From Siphlonurus alternatus (taxonomy: Eukaryota > Arthropoda > Insecta > Ephemeroptera > Siphlonuridae), in the NCBI GenBank assembly GCA_949825025.1, contig OX463781.1:35171537-35235536 (forward strand): 64,000 nt of DNA, written 5' to 3'. Of the stretch, positions 28,146 to 40,753 are shown in pieces (position 1 is the first letter of the stretch; every line of letters starts with the position of its first letter). The notes below the pieces were generated by a model. That model searched no databases, was not told the DNA's origin, and saw nothing but the letters and a program-made list of their open reading frames with translations. A program made the position numbers and the translations under genes.

Positions 28146-31100
28146 CTGTAATATTTTTTTATATTTACAATAAGAAAAAAGGTTAAGGTTATATAATCAT
28201 TGATTTAACAATGATCCCTTGTAACTATGAAGAAACATTTCAATGTACTTATAGAAGTATAATTAACTATGTTCAAATAGAATCTACGTACAGTGTATAA
28301 CAATACCTTATCCTTCTCTCTATTGATCACCCTTCCTTATTATAATTAACATGACATTATTTTCAGTACATTTGTTCCTAAATGTTTTTCTTTTTTTTTT
28401 TTTTAAATTGTGTGTTTCTTTTTCTTCTTTGTTTTCTACCATAATTCAGTTTTTTTTCTTTTGTAAAAATAAAGTGAAAAAAAAACAACTACAAAATTAA
28501 ATTGTCCTTTGATTCGGTGTCTTTGTCATGTCGGATGTAATTTTTTACTTTCTTTCTGCATGCTCGAGCTCCTAGAGGTCTAAATAAAACGTAATTATGA
28601 TTTGTTGCTGAATAAATAATAATTAAAATTATTATGTGAACATATAATCTGTAATATTGTAAACTGTAATATTCATGAATAAAAAATCTACAAGAACTGT
28701 AGTAAAACTTTTTACAGGTTTTATGCGGATTTTTCGTCGATTATAAACGCAACATTAATAATTAATATAATATACAGGGTATCATATAGTACCCACGGTA
28801 CTCATGTATAGAGAAGCCTTGAGTTAAATTGTGTAGCCGAACTTGCAATCAATCGACGACTGCAATAAAAACAATTACTTTCAGGTAACTGCTAATTCTG
28901 TGGATTCTATGGAGCTTGGAAACCGCGCATTTTTGTTCCCTTTTCGTCTCAAAAGAAGACCAGTTAATGCAACGCTTAATTTTCATTTTTAAAAATATAC
29001 AAATTTCAGCTTTAATTTGATGTATAACAAGTCTATATATATATATATGTCCTCATCAAACATCATGCATGCTTTAATTTGCCTTATTTACCTGCCAAAT
29101 CTTATAGCGATTCTTAATATAAACACCATGTATACATATAGCTGAACACGTTTAATATATTACAGTTCTATTATTATTCTATTTAATTATTCTTGAAAAT
29201 GTATAACAAAGGTAATTTTTTGCAGTTGAAATTATACATTATATTATTTTAACACAATATAGCACTGTCACTGTAAAGTTGTACGTACATACAAATATCG
29301 CACAGTGTAGTTGACACATGATTGACTAACTAATTAATTTAAGACACTCCCAAACAACCTGATGTTTTCTAGCTGTTGTTATATAGCCTGCTGTTCTAAC
29401 TTTTAATCCGACCTTACATTATTGTAGTTGTTGGCCCGCGTGACTCGAAACAAAAACGTCCCGCAAATTCCGTGCTGCCTGCTGCTTGTGATGTCGCTTA
29501 CTCCTTTGTGCTTGCTCCACGGAGCTTTAAGTTCTATTAAATGTTCTCATACCTCGGGCTATGATGTCCCAAATATTATTCAATACAATGATCCTGACAA
29601 TGACATTGTTCTCCTTAAAAAACAACGTGACTAAACACGAAATTGTTTACGATCATTATATTATAAAAGAAATGCACATCTCATTTATTGTCAATTGTTT
29701 CACGATTTTGATACGGTTATTTTTAGTATACAGGTGGTATTTTTAAGATAAGGAATTATTTGATTTGTAACTAATATATTATAATCAAAATAAAAACAAC
29801 AATTTATATTTATAAAATAAAAAAAAGTAGAACTCATAAATTTAAGACAGTTCATTTCTTATATATTATTATGTACTATAAAGTGTCACGAAGTACTTTT
29901 TCGTATGGAGTGATTAGATTTTTAAGGAGTTATTAAGTCAATATATACTCAAAGAGATATTTATATACGAGCTGCACCTTTTGACATATATTTACACATT
30001 TCTGCAATTCTATACTAAACAGAGTACTCATCACTCAGAGTACCTCTTTTTTTGCACGTACTGTCGTCTCTTCATGTATAAATAAATATGCTTATTAGCA
30101 CCTTGACAACCACTGCTACATGTACCAAACTGTAAAGATTTATGATGGATGTACGGAGTCTTTACTTTTTTGTATTTAACGAAAACTTTCTGAGTTTTTC
30201 TGAAAACTCATAAAAAGTATAGCATTAAATTTTCTTTTTATATAATTTGTTAACTATATATTCAACAATAACATTATATGAACATAATATACATTATAAA
30301 TATATATATATATATATATTATATTTTCATTTTATTTCAAAATATACGGTGGTCATGGCATGCACATCATATAATTATATATATTAATATAATATTATAA
30401 TTTTTTTTTTTATTGGTCAATTTAATTATACATCTCAGCCATTATAATGAATAATAATACTCATTTTAAATATTATCTATGCATAGTCTAGCTTCGATCG
30501 ATCATATGATATATTATTTATAATATATATAATATATAATAAGATATAAAAATACAATAAAATACAAAAACGCATAATTAGCAGCAGACCAGCGCACACA
30601 CAGTTCAGTGGTATTTTTATTATGTAATATGCACAAGTCATAGTTATCATTTATCATAATTATGTGATTTTCACACATCTATAGTAGAATTATTAATATT
30701 AATCAGTCTTTTACATCAGTTATAAATTTGTAATAAAAATTCACAACAACGTTTTGCGGATCCATGTGTGTGTATACTCGAACATAAATAATAAATATGG
30801 ATAATGAATAATATTACTAATTTGTTAATTTACCCAGCACAATAAAGTATCAACAGTCACTTAATAAGTTAATCAAATTTTGTAGCACTAACAAGCAAGT
30901 AATTTAGCACCAAATTCGATGTATATTATAATATACTTCATGATTTTTTATTTCAACCCCTGATATGTTTATAGTTGCATGATGCTAAAATAAATATAGT
31001 TGTTGCTATAATATGTAGTTGTGCTAAAGATCTTTACGTGTACCAACACAATATATTTTTAAAACAGTAATTAAATTAATTTATAAACAAACGCTAGCTT

Positions 31101-32030
31101 GGCACTTCTTCCATTTATATATACATTCAAGTTCATGTTTGCATTACTTGGCGATATTTATTATTATATATATATATATAAGAAGTCAACATTAAATGCT
31201 TATTTTTGTAAATACATCATTTTGTGACGGAACTATAGTGTCATTATGAAATGCTATGATAGTTATAATATCTCCGCATTGCTGCTGATGCCTGTAATGT
31301 TTTATGATCCGAGCAAGAACGTATCATCAGATGATCACCTTAGGGCATGTGTTCCCACACGTCTGCTGCTGGTTGATTGCAGCATCTCAAGCACGCCTCG
31401 CTCGTCGCCTTTGTGTCACACCTCATCGTCAGTTTATTATATGGTCAGATCATGCTTTCTCAAATACGCAGCAAAATCACAATATCAAAATATGTGCAAG
31501 ATCACCTAATTTTATTATTCAACTGTTTAATTAATCTTCTGTGTTAATTGAAGTTGTGATAGGTATAATTTAATGTCTAGTTGATATCAACGACTATATA
31601 CCCAGTATATATAGTTCTTGAGTTGATATGGAAACTATTGGAAAGTTATTTTAACTTTTTTGCAGATGTTCCTTACTTTTTGAATTATTCAAACTATAGC
31701 TATGTAATGTAATGTCAAAAAATGTAAAAATTTTGTTTATGAAATAAAATTGGAGTTCTAGCTGAGATTTTAATTTGCTAACTGGCTCTCAGGATAATAA
31801 TAATTATTTGATATTTCAGTGTGTTAATTCTGATAGAGAAATATTTCAAAAAATAAAAACAAATAATGATATTAAAAAAGAAAAAATAATTGTCCTCTGT
31901 TTGGGATTTCAAGAATTATAGGGTGCACCCTCTTAAAAAAATTTCAAGTTCACCACGTCTCTATTTTTCAGACTCTAAAACAGTATAAAATAATTGTTGT
32001 TCCAAGGTACACATTATTATTAAAAATACT
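28146..32030. other. Gene-poor AT-rich DNA
   Basis: No gene is supported. A small open frame at about 29489-29634 (+) starts MSLTPLCLLHGALSS, a weakly signal-peptide-like start, and has no homologue I know. A GC-richer patch at 31255-31510 has open frames on both strands but no recognisable protein. TA simple repeats occur near 30300 and 31165. Confidence 0.45.
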
Positions 32031-32418
32031 ACTCTGCATCATTTTTGCGTATTTCCTATGCATCCTTATGTTATTTTTGATGTCACTTTTTTCAGACACT
32101 ATAATAATAATCGTACAACTTTGCTTGATACCTTAAAATAAACACTATAAATGCTAAATGCACCAACGCTCTTATATTATAATTTCTAATAATTGAATTT
32201 TAATTACAGTTTTAATTTTGAGACTTAAAAACTTAAAGTTTTAAAAGTGCAATTAAAATTCAATTTGATAAGGAAAAAAAATAGGAGCGTTGGTGCACAG
32301 ATAATGAACTATAGTGTATTTTAAGGTATCAAGCAATGCTGTACGATTATTACTTTCTGAAAAAAAGTGACATAAAAACATGAGGAAGGATAGGAAATAC
32401 GCAAAGGTGATGCAGAGT
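32031..32418. mobile_element. Foldback element K
   Basis: Inverted arms run from ACTCTGCATCATTTTTGCGT (left) to ACGCAAAGGTGATGCAGAGT (right) and continue inward. They pass through TATTTCCTAT, TGTCACTTTTTTCAG, AATCGTACA, TTGATACCTTAAAATA and GCACCAACGCTC with mismatches, to a loop near 32220. 388 bp, no ORF. This is the structure of a non-autonomous DNA transposon. Confidence 0.75.
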
Positions 32419-35092
32419 CTTAATTAGATTCTTTATAACCATGTGTACATTCAAACATATAACATAATATATATTATATATAAAATACGTAATTACTATT
32501 TTGTTGTCACGTAACACAAACACCGCAAATGAGCTGAGTATATTTATTGGGTACATAGAGTCTGATAATAGTGAGCTTCTAGAATACTAATGAGTAATGA
32601 CGTTCAGTAGGATATATTGTGCGGTGGGAGTGTCGACAGGTGCTGAGAAAGCAACAGCCACCGAACAAATCAGCTTCATCAGTGATGTAACATATATAAT
32701 CAATGTGTTAATTTGGTCAAATAAACGTAGTTTATCTCCGTTAAACAGGGTATTTAAAGAGAGAAAATTAACTACACAGGTGTTTGTTATTTATTTATTG
32801 TGTTTATTTAAAAAAAAAAAATTGTGAACACTGCAGCACTAAAAAAAAAATGTGTATGCTTAAATTTGGCTATTTTTGCGGTGGCAGCACTAAATGAATT
32901 ATACTCTTAAATATATTTTTTTGTGCAAACTCAGATAAACAAATATTATTCTTTTGTCTTTTTTTTTTTTGCTAAGTTTTTTATTTTTATAATTATTTGC
33001 GAATTTAATATTCATGTATCCACGAAACATTGTAAATAAAACACTTTAATTAAATTATATAAATAAAATGAACATTACATCGATCTATTAAAGCATTATC
33101 AAATAGCTATAAAAAAAAAATATATAAAAAAAAACATAAAAAAACAACAACATAAATATCCCTTTATATTTTGAATTATATTGCAATTGCATGTACCCAT
33201 TTTTTATTTTTGTTTTTGATCCCTTCTGTTTTTAGCTAGTGTATAAATTCTGTATATAGTTTGATAACCTGCATGCTTTCCCACATTTCCGCTTATTAAA
33301 TACAATTTCAACAGACTAAAACATTTCCTACCACTTATCCTGCTTATAATATAAAAATAGAATATCGAGACATAAGCCAGCAAATATAAAGGCTGAACGT
33401 TCTGCTAGTCAGCCGGTAATTGATTTCCAATTTATCTTGCTATGAATAAAATATAGCAACTTTGCATAATCGAATTGTCTTAAATTCAATTTTATTGAAA
33501 AAACTTCAACTGCTCTCAAACTTGATTATTTTTATAGAGTTAGAGTACTTGTCATATTTTTAAAGTTGTAATTAAATTTAAATTACTATTAAAAAAATCA
33601 TCATGACATATACGTGTGATATTTTTAAATAATAATTTTTATTTATTTTCTATTTTTATTTTATTATCAAAGGTTAAAATAATAAAACTTGAGCATGGAA
33701 TAAAAAAAACGTGGAAAAGAAAACAACAACTAAATTTTTGTTATTTATTATTACGTTAAATATCCAGATTTTAAAATTATGTACCCTATTATAATATTTT
33801 AGAAACGTTTTATGTTACAAGTATTATACTGTTTGCATGTTACACGTATTGTTTGCGGATCTTTCGATTGATTTCCTACCAGCGAACATACACAATTTTA
33901 TTATAATAACTATAAATGCATAAAGTACAAATTAAAATTGAATTTGTTTCAAAGCAAAAGCAAAATTTTCTGAACAATTCAACTTCATGATCTGCCAGTC
34001 AGGAACAAGGGAAACATGTAACAAAAAAAATCTTATAAATAACAGCCTATATACAATCTAAATGTTTCTAAATCATAATAATATGTATTGATAGACACTC
34101 TTTTCCAAAAAGGCCTGGCGTATCACGGTGTATATTATTATCATATACCACGAGTAGAATTTGTAAAATATTTATTTATGAATAATAAATTATTATTTAT
34201 GATCAACAAGCGTGGATTTAGAGAGCACCCCTCCCCGAAAGTTTGGATTTAACTTTGTTAGTATAAATACTAGCATATAAGGCCTACCTCAAAAAAGTAT
34301 TTGTTAAACGTTGCCTTAAACAGTCGTTGTAATTTTTTTTTATTTGGGACCGCATCTTGTTCAAGAACATTGGGTTAAAATTTTACAGTCTATTTTATCA
34401 CAAAATTATCACTAAACCACTTATACGGAATATTTTAGTAAAATTTAGTCTGATGGCAGGAATAAATAGTACATAATATACATAATTTTATAGCCAAAAA
34501 TAAAATTTTAATTAAATACTGATTTCTTATACATAAAATTTGATAGCCACAATATCAGTTATTTAAAATTTATTATAACGTAGAAACTAAAAAATTAATA
34601 AAGAAAATAATTAAATGAATGAATTTTTATTAGTCTCTTACGAAATACTGATGGTGGGTATAACAAATAAATCATGAATAAAAAAACAAAAGAATTCATC
34701 CGCACAGTTAATTATTTCACAAATCAAAGAGCATTATAATAAATGTACTGAATGTTGTACATAATTGAAGTAATGAAGTAATATTAAAAATTCAATTAAT
34801 TAATTTGATTTATAACTTAAATAATAAAATGCTATTTAATTGTAATTTCTATACTATTTAAAAGTATACGTATAAAATATAAGTGCTACAATGGGTTGCA
34901 TTATATATACACTATAGGATGAAAGAAAATAAAAATGCTAATAACGGTGAGTATAATAACGATCACAAACAATGAGCTGCATGAGAGTTGAATTATTATT
35001 ATTATAATAAATTTAAATTATGTATAGCTATAAAATAATATTGTGCTGTATTTGTCATTCTCTTTTAATATATTGTATTAAATGTTATTGTT
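32419..35092. other. Gene-poor AT-rich DNA
   Basis: No coding exon, RNA gene or defined repeat is recognised. The stretch is A/T-rich with scattered A and T runs. Confidence 0.5.
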
Positions 35093-35100
35093 ATGCATAT

Positions 35101-36634
35101 TCAGTGGTGAAAGTAGTTTCAATTTCTTACCAGTGCGCTTCAGATAGAGGCCTGAAGGGCCCGAACCCCCGCCGGAGGCGCGATTTTTTGGGAAAAAGGG
35201 GCGTGGCTTATTTTTTTTCATTGAAAAGTTGCACTAAAATTGATTTATAATACCCTTTTTTTTTATTTTACAAGGATGCACCCCTAAGAGATTTTTTTAA
35301 CTAGAGTGAGGGGTCAACTATTTTTTTTTTTTTTTAAGAATTTGTTTTCTAAAAATATTTTCTGCCCTCTATCTAGAAATTAAAAACAAAAAATTCCCAA
35401 AGTTGGTGTTTCGGAGGCTTAATTTTTTAACATGCAAATTTATGGCACAGAATGCAGCATTTTACTGTTAACTCACACTTCATCTGAACTATGGAACCAA
35501 TATTAAAAAATATGTAACAATAAAAGTAATCTATGATGAATTTCTTTAATAGATTTTCGATTTACAAATAAAATATTTTTTATGGAGCCATTTTTCTGGA
35601 AAAAAATATTGGAAATCCTTATGAGAATTAACCCACAAATTAAGTTAACACTTTTTCAAACTTTTTAACAGAGTAAAAAAAAATATAGTGTCACACTAAA
35701 TTGATGAAAAAAATATTCAAAAATATTTCCTGTGCTGCCTAGTGAAAATTTAAATATAAATTTTTATAGAAAAGAAATTCACAAACAAGCAATTCGTTGT
35801 TCGTTGCCTATGCATATCTAGCAGCAGTGTTAATTCAGTAAAAATATTTTAATTAACTGTTTCACAATTTAGAATGTTTTATTTTTTCAATAAATGTTTT
35901 ACATTTTTTTTAAATAAATAAATTATTGTTTTAAATGCCTCGAAAATTAATTTAAATAAAATATTCCAAAAAGATGAAAGGTTACAATTTTAAAAAAGTG
36001 CTAACGATTTTACCACTTCCATGATCATGTAATAAAACATCATGATCACTTCATATAAAAATTGAAGAAAAAATAGTAAGCAATAAACTTACAGATATTT
36101 AAAAAAAAAATTATAAAAATATTTCTTTGATTTAAAAAATCTAAGAAAATAATATAATAAATAAATCTGCTCCAAGACTCACCATAAAAAATGCATTTAT
36201 GAAAAAAATATTATTATTAACTTTTTAAACATAGTCTTTTATAATAATGTTTACTGCAGCACTCTAAATGCATATTTATTTACAACGCAACAATTTCATA
36301 CCTCAAATTATTAATTCGTTTTTATTTTTTACGTAATGAAAAAATAAATTAAAGTAAATAGAGTAGATTTCAATTATTTTTTTAGCACAAATTTTAAAAG
36401 AAAGTGCAAGTTAAAACTTCGTGAGAGAAAAAAAATGCAATAACTATCATGCATTGAGCATGATTATAATGTTTTATAACGTTATCTGTTCACACTTGCA
36501 AATATTTTTTTTTCATTAAAAATTATTGATTTTTTTGGTAAATTTCGATCAGTGTCTTACCAGTGCGCCGCACTGGCGTCAAATGTCTTACCAGTGCGGC
36601 GCACTGGTGCGCACCGGCTTACTTTCACCACTGA
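35101..36634. mobile_element. hAT-like non-autonomous element, 1.5 kb
   Basis: The terminal inverted repeats are TCAGTGGTGAAAGTA on the left and TACTTTCACCACTGA on the right. The flanks carry ATGCATAT on both sides (35093-35100 and 36634-36641); the boundary base is ambiguous, and the 8-bp duplication fits hAT. The word TCTTACCAGTGCG occurs near both ends (about 35125, 36555 and 36586), like subterminal transposase-binding repeats. The left subterminal GGAGGCGCGATTTTTT resembles a block in the element at 45015. There is no ORF of transposase size. Confidence 0.75.
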
Positions 36635-36731
36635 TGCATATACAATAAATGATCATCAGTGTGCTCAGAGGTTTTAGTTTCAGGGCAGGAGTTGATAGGC
36701 TTCCGGGTTGAATAAGTGGTGAGAAAAATAT

Positions 36732-36732
<1 letters not shown>

Positions 36733-36816
<84 letters not shown>
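36733..36816. repeat. (GA)n microsatellite
   Basis: About 84 bp of pure GA dinucleotides just downstream of the hAT-like element. The Ser/Leu and Arg/Glu open frames across it are meaningless. Confidence 0.96.
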
Positions 36817-36821
<5 letters not shown>

Positions 36822-39146
36822 TCTTTGATGGGTTATTGGGGCTAAACGTAGCACAAGAAAATAGTAAGAGAAAAAGAAGAAGGTAAGCTCCACCTTTCTG
36901 CCCCTGGTCTAAAATAATTATTAGTGACGTCACGCCGAATGACTGACACTTCTTGACATGTCAAACTGAAGTGTAGGTGTCAACAACTTCGGCACACACA
37001 GCAAGCCTCACCTCTTTCATGCACTTGCAAAGTGACGTCTATATAATTCTCAGTCTTCGCACTCACGGTTCAAAAGATATATGGGCGTGGAGTCAATATA
37101 CTCATCAGATCGTCTCAAGTTTATTGTAATATATCATCATTGTTTTTATAACACCTTTTCTTCTATTTGTTTATTAATCTAAACATATTTCTGTTATAAT
37201 AATAGTGTAAAACTTTGTAAAGAATTAAGAGTTGGATATAATTTTCATACAAAAAAATGTATAAAATTATATTTAAATTATTTAATAAACATATCACATT
37301 GCGAAAAAAAAAAAAAAAATGAAATCATCGAAATATTCTTTTAAATATTATTTTAATTTATCATAATTTGATATAAAATATTTACCATGTTGAGGTACGG
37401 ACAGAATGTATGAAAAACGATTAATTTCATGCTCTTTTTTTTATAAAATATTTTGCCATTATAGTATATACAGATTATAGTCATTATAGTTCACTATAGT
37501 AAAATGGCAGTATTTCAAATCATATTACTGCACTAAATAATGAATAAAAAAAAACTGTAACTTTTATATTTTCATAATGAAACAGTGCATCATCAAGGAA
37601 TGAATGCACGTGTTTAGATTCATACATGAAATCTCAGACCATTATTCGATATTGGGACATCGTACGAGTATATAAAAGGACAGTTGACGTCAAGACGAGA
37701 GGAGTATTATGACACGTAGTGACACGTGTCACTACTGTCTGTGACAGGGGGCGTGTCACACTTGGGAGTTGCGTCCTCAGCGTTTGTATATGCCGCTCTG
37801 TCTGCTTGACAGGAATGTTTTTGTCATGAATGAACTTTAACATTCGATTGTTTATCAAATAATGTACTCGATCTATAATGGTAAAAAGTTACAACTTCAT
37901 GTAGTATATTGTCAAATATTCATGCTTCAGGCGTAGATCCAGAATAAAAAAAAATTGGTTTGCTGCAATGTGAAGCAAGTGCCTATACTGTTAATTAGGA
38001 TCGGGTTAACCATATAAGATGCACAGTTCCCCTACATGCATTAAAATGGGGGGGGGGAAGAGTGGACAAAATTTGAACTCCCCCCTCGGATCAGAACCGG
38101 GTGTTTTTGTCCCAGACTAACCCCTGCTTATATCCAAGAGGGGGAAGGGGGCACGGCATCCCTCCCCCTGATCGTTCCGCTCCGCTCCGTATCTGATCTT
38201 CATGCTTTTGGTATACTACGATGTTTTTAGATGTGAATTAATGTAAAAGCGAGTAAAAATTGAGATACAAGCGGAACGTTTATCCCATGCAATGATTTTA
38301 AATATGCATGAGCTTATATATATACACTTCAATTCTAATATATCAATATGAGGAAAAAGAGATGCATCATGCAGATTTGCAATTGAAAGAAAGTAAGGAT
38401 TAATGGACACGAGATCTCGTCACTTATACTAAAAATTATCTAGTTTATTAATACACCACATGCATGCATATTTTAGATTGTGCTGCAGATCGACGATTGA
38501 TTGGAATTTTTTGAACAGAACCGGGATATATAGAGGGGGCAGTCGACACTGCCATGATCACACGTGAGTCGACATTGTTTTCTTTCTTAAGGGGATTTTT
38601 TGGAGTAAACTACACAGATTCTCTGCATTGAAGATGAAATATAAGTCAATATATATTATTGCTGCCAAGGTCATGTGAAATTTTAACCTTTCAACTGTAC
38701 AATATGAATGTATATAGTAATAGGATTTTTCTATTATGCTCTAGCAACTGTTAATTATATTCCCAAAATGCTCATTTTACCATAATATTTATAACAATGA
38801 AGGGTCGAGATTTTTTATTATTATTTTATTTTTCTTGCTAATTTTTTGTTCAAATATATTTTCAGTATTTTTATTCATGAGAAATTTTTAAAATTTATAT
38901 ATATACTTGAAGATTGATAATTACTTATAAAAATTTATAATCATGTGATGTATATATATGTCAAGATATTTTAAATTATGTAATTATTATGTCAACATTA
39001 ATAATAAGGAAATATGTTTGCTTTTAAAATAAAATTTGTATTTGTAATAAAACAGTTCAACATTTTGTGTCATGGAAGTTTTAACATGAAATATAAATTG
39101 AATTAAAGTTTATATACATATAACTAATATTCACCGTAATACTTAC
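36817..39146. other. Intergenic DNA
   Basis: No firm gene. GC-richer patches lie at 36930-37090 and 37640-37860, the latter with the palindrome GTAGTGACACGTGTCACTAC at about 37718-37737. Short open frames there have no recognisable protein. Confidence 0.45.
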
Positions 39147-39213
39147 AGTTAATAACAGACCCTTCACAGCATATTGTAGGTGTTGAACATCTTTCTGCAG
39201 CAGCGGCAGGTCC
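39147..39213 (-). CDS. Isolated exon-like segment, minus strand
   Basis: A strong acceptor (tttttatttcttccaag) and donor (ACT|gtaagt) bound 67 nt. With one leading base, the frame reads DLPLLQKDVQHLQYAVKG then LLLT, an amphipathic helix pattern, and ends in phase 0. The exon-like segments at 27896-28145 on the same strand also start in phase 0, so they could join. The product is unknown. It lies about 500 bp upstream of the ELOVL promoter in the opposite direction. Confidence 0.42.
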
Positions 39214-39679
39214 CTTGGAAGAAATAAAAAGAGCGAGCTGGAATTAGCGCCTGGTAACTATGCAACAGCTGTTTCTAGCAAGCTGTGCGGGTCACCGACT
39301 AGCAGGCTGATTCTCAACATCACCGCCACGAGCGCTGCTGTTGTAGCAGACTTTTATTATACGCCCTCCGCCGTTAAAACAGTTATATCTATAATCGTTA
39401 TTATTATAAATTTTATGATTATAGTTAAATGTTATTATTATTGTATTTTTTTAAAAAAAATATTTATTATTACGAGTTATAATGTATGTACTATAAAATT
39501 ATTTCTAGGTTTATTACTTTGAAAACACATCCGTTAGTATATATTATTATTATATAAAATGCAGTTGTATTTAATATTATATATTTTTGCTTTATAAAGT
39601 TTTAAAACTTAAAAAGTGGTGATTATTAAAGTGAAATATTGATTTGTTTTTACATTTAGTCTGTGTTAAAGAGTAGCCA

Positions 39680-39841
39680 CACGTGATTATATATACGCGG
39701 TGCGTGTTGTTCCGCCGCCCGTCGTGTCCTCAGTGTATTGATTTTTGTCAGACAGTATCTCACCGACAGCATGGCGGTCGGCGCCCACGAGCGAATTTCC
39801 TAGCGCCGGTCATACAATTTCTATAGATAACGGTTCTACTT
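39680..39841 (+). promoter_or_regulatory. Probable ELOVL promoter and non-coding exon 1
   Basis: An E-box CACGTG at 39680-39685 is followed by a TATATATA-type box at about 39688-39697 and an initiator-like TCAGT at 39730-39734. A GC-richer leader then ends at ACTT|gtaagt (donor at 39842). The spacing from TATA to initiator (about 40 bp) is slightly long. The leader would splice to the acceptor at 40708, upstream of the ELOVL start codon. Confidence 0.5.
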
Positions 39842-40429
39842 GTAAGTATTTTAAGTAATTATAATATATTTTATTACAAGTAATGATTTTTAATTCATAC
39901 CAATTAACTAATTTTTTGTTATATAATGTATATAATTTTTATATATGTACACTACCACAATGTATATTAGTATATTGCTAAATATAATAAGACGATAAAA
40001 AAATATGCTGAAATTAAAAGAATGTATTTTTTTATTATTATTATTTAAAAAGGGTGGGGGATTATTGTTATAAAAAAACTCTTTGTTATGTGTAGGAAAA
40101 AAAAGTGGGAGGAGCATTTTTGTGGGTCGCAAACCCTAGTTGCTATAGTGTGCCACTAGAACACTTTAAACCTTTAATACCTTGGTCTACTGGAGGTGGT
40201 ACTTCTTTTACCTGCTGCGTGCTGCGAGGAGGAATCAGTTGGTGTCCTACTGCGGTGCTCGAGACATCTCTCTGCAATGCTGCTCTGTCGCTGACGTTTT
40301 TTTTTAATAACTTCATCGCTTTCTTGTGACGTTCCTTGAGCAAGTAAGTGTACTTTATAAAGCATTCCATGTATTTTTTATAGTTCTGAGAATTTTAAGT
40401 ATTTTAAGTGAATATTGTAATGTTGTTTT

Positions 40430-40473
<44 letters not shown>

Positions 40474-40708
40474 AATATGTTCAAATGACAAAGTACAGAT
40501 TTATTGTCGTATCCATTATTGACGGAATCCTTTTTGCATGAACAAGACATGTTTATAATGTATTGATTAGATTTTAATTTAGTTATCATACTATAACTTC
40601 TAATTTATTTTTCAATACTGTGTGATTTTTATAATTTTAAATATAAATACTGTGAATACTGAATAAATAATAAAAAAAAATGGAAATAATTGTTTGCATT
40701 TTTTCCAG
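39842..40708 (+). other. 5'-UTR intron of ELOVL
   Basis: AT-rich, with a (TA)n tract at 40433-40472. A GC-richer patch at 40140-40330 could be an alternative untranslated exon. Confidence 0.45.
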
Positions 40709-40753
40709 GTATTATATCCAAACTATAGCATAGTTCAAAATTTGCCTGTCAAG

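Noticed and set aside
29489..29634. Small secreted-peptide candidate
   Set aside because: The hydrophobic start is suggestive but there is no promoter, splice or homology support.
31246..31534. Two overlapping plus-strand open frames in a GC-richer patch
   Set aside because: Two frames are open at once, neither has a known motif, and no splice partners were found.
36588..36933. Leu/Ser-rich minus-strand open frames
   Set aside because: They cross the (GA)n microsatellite; the frame is open only because GAGAGA has no stop codon.
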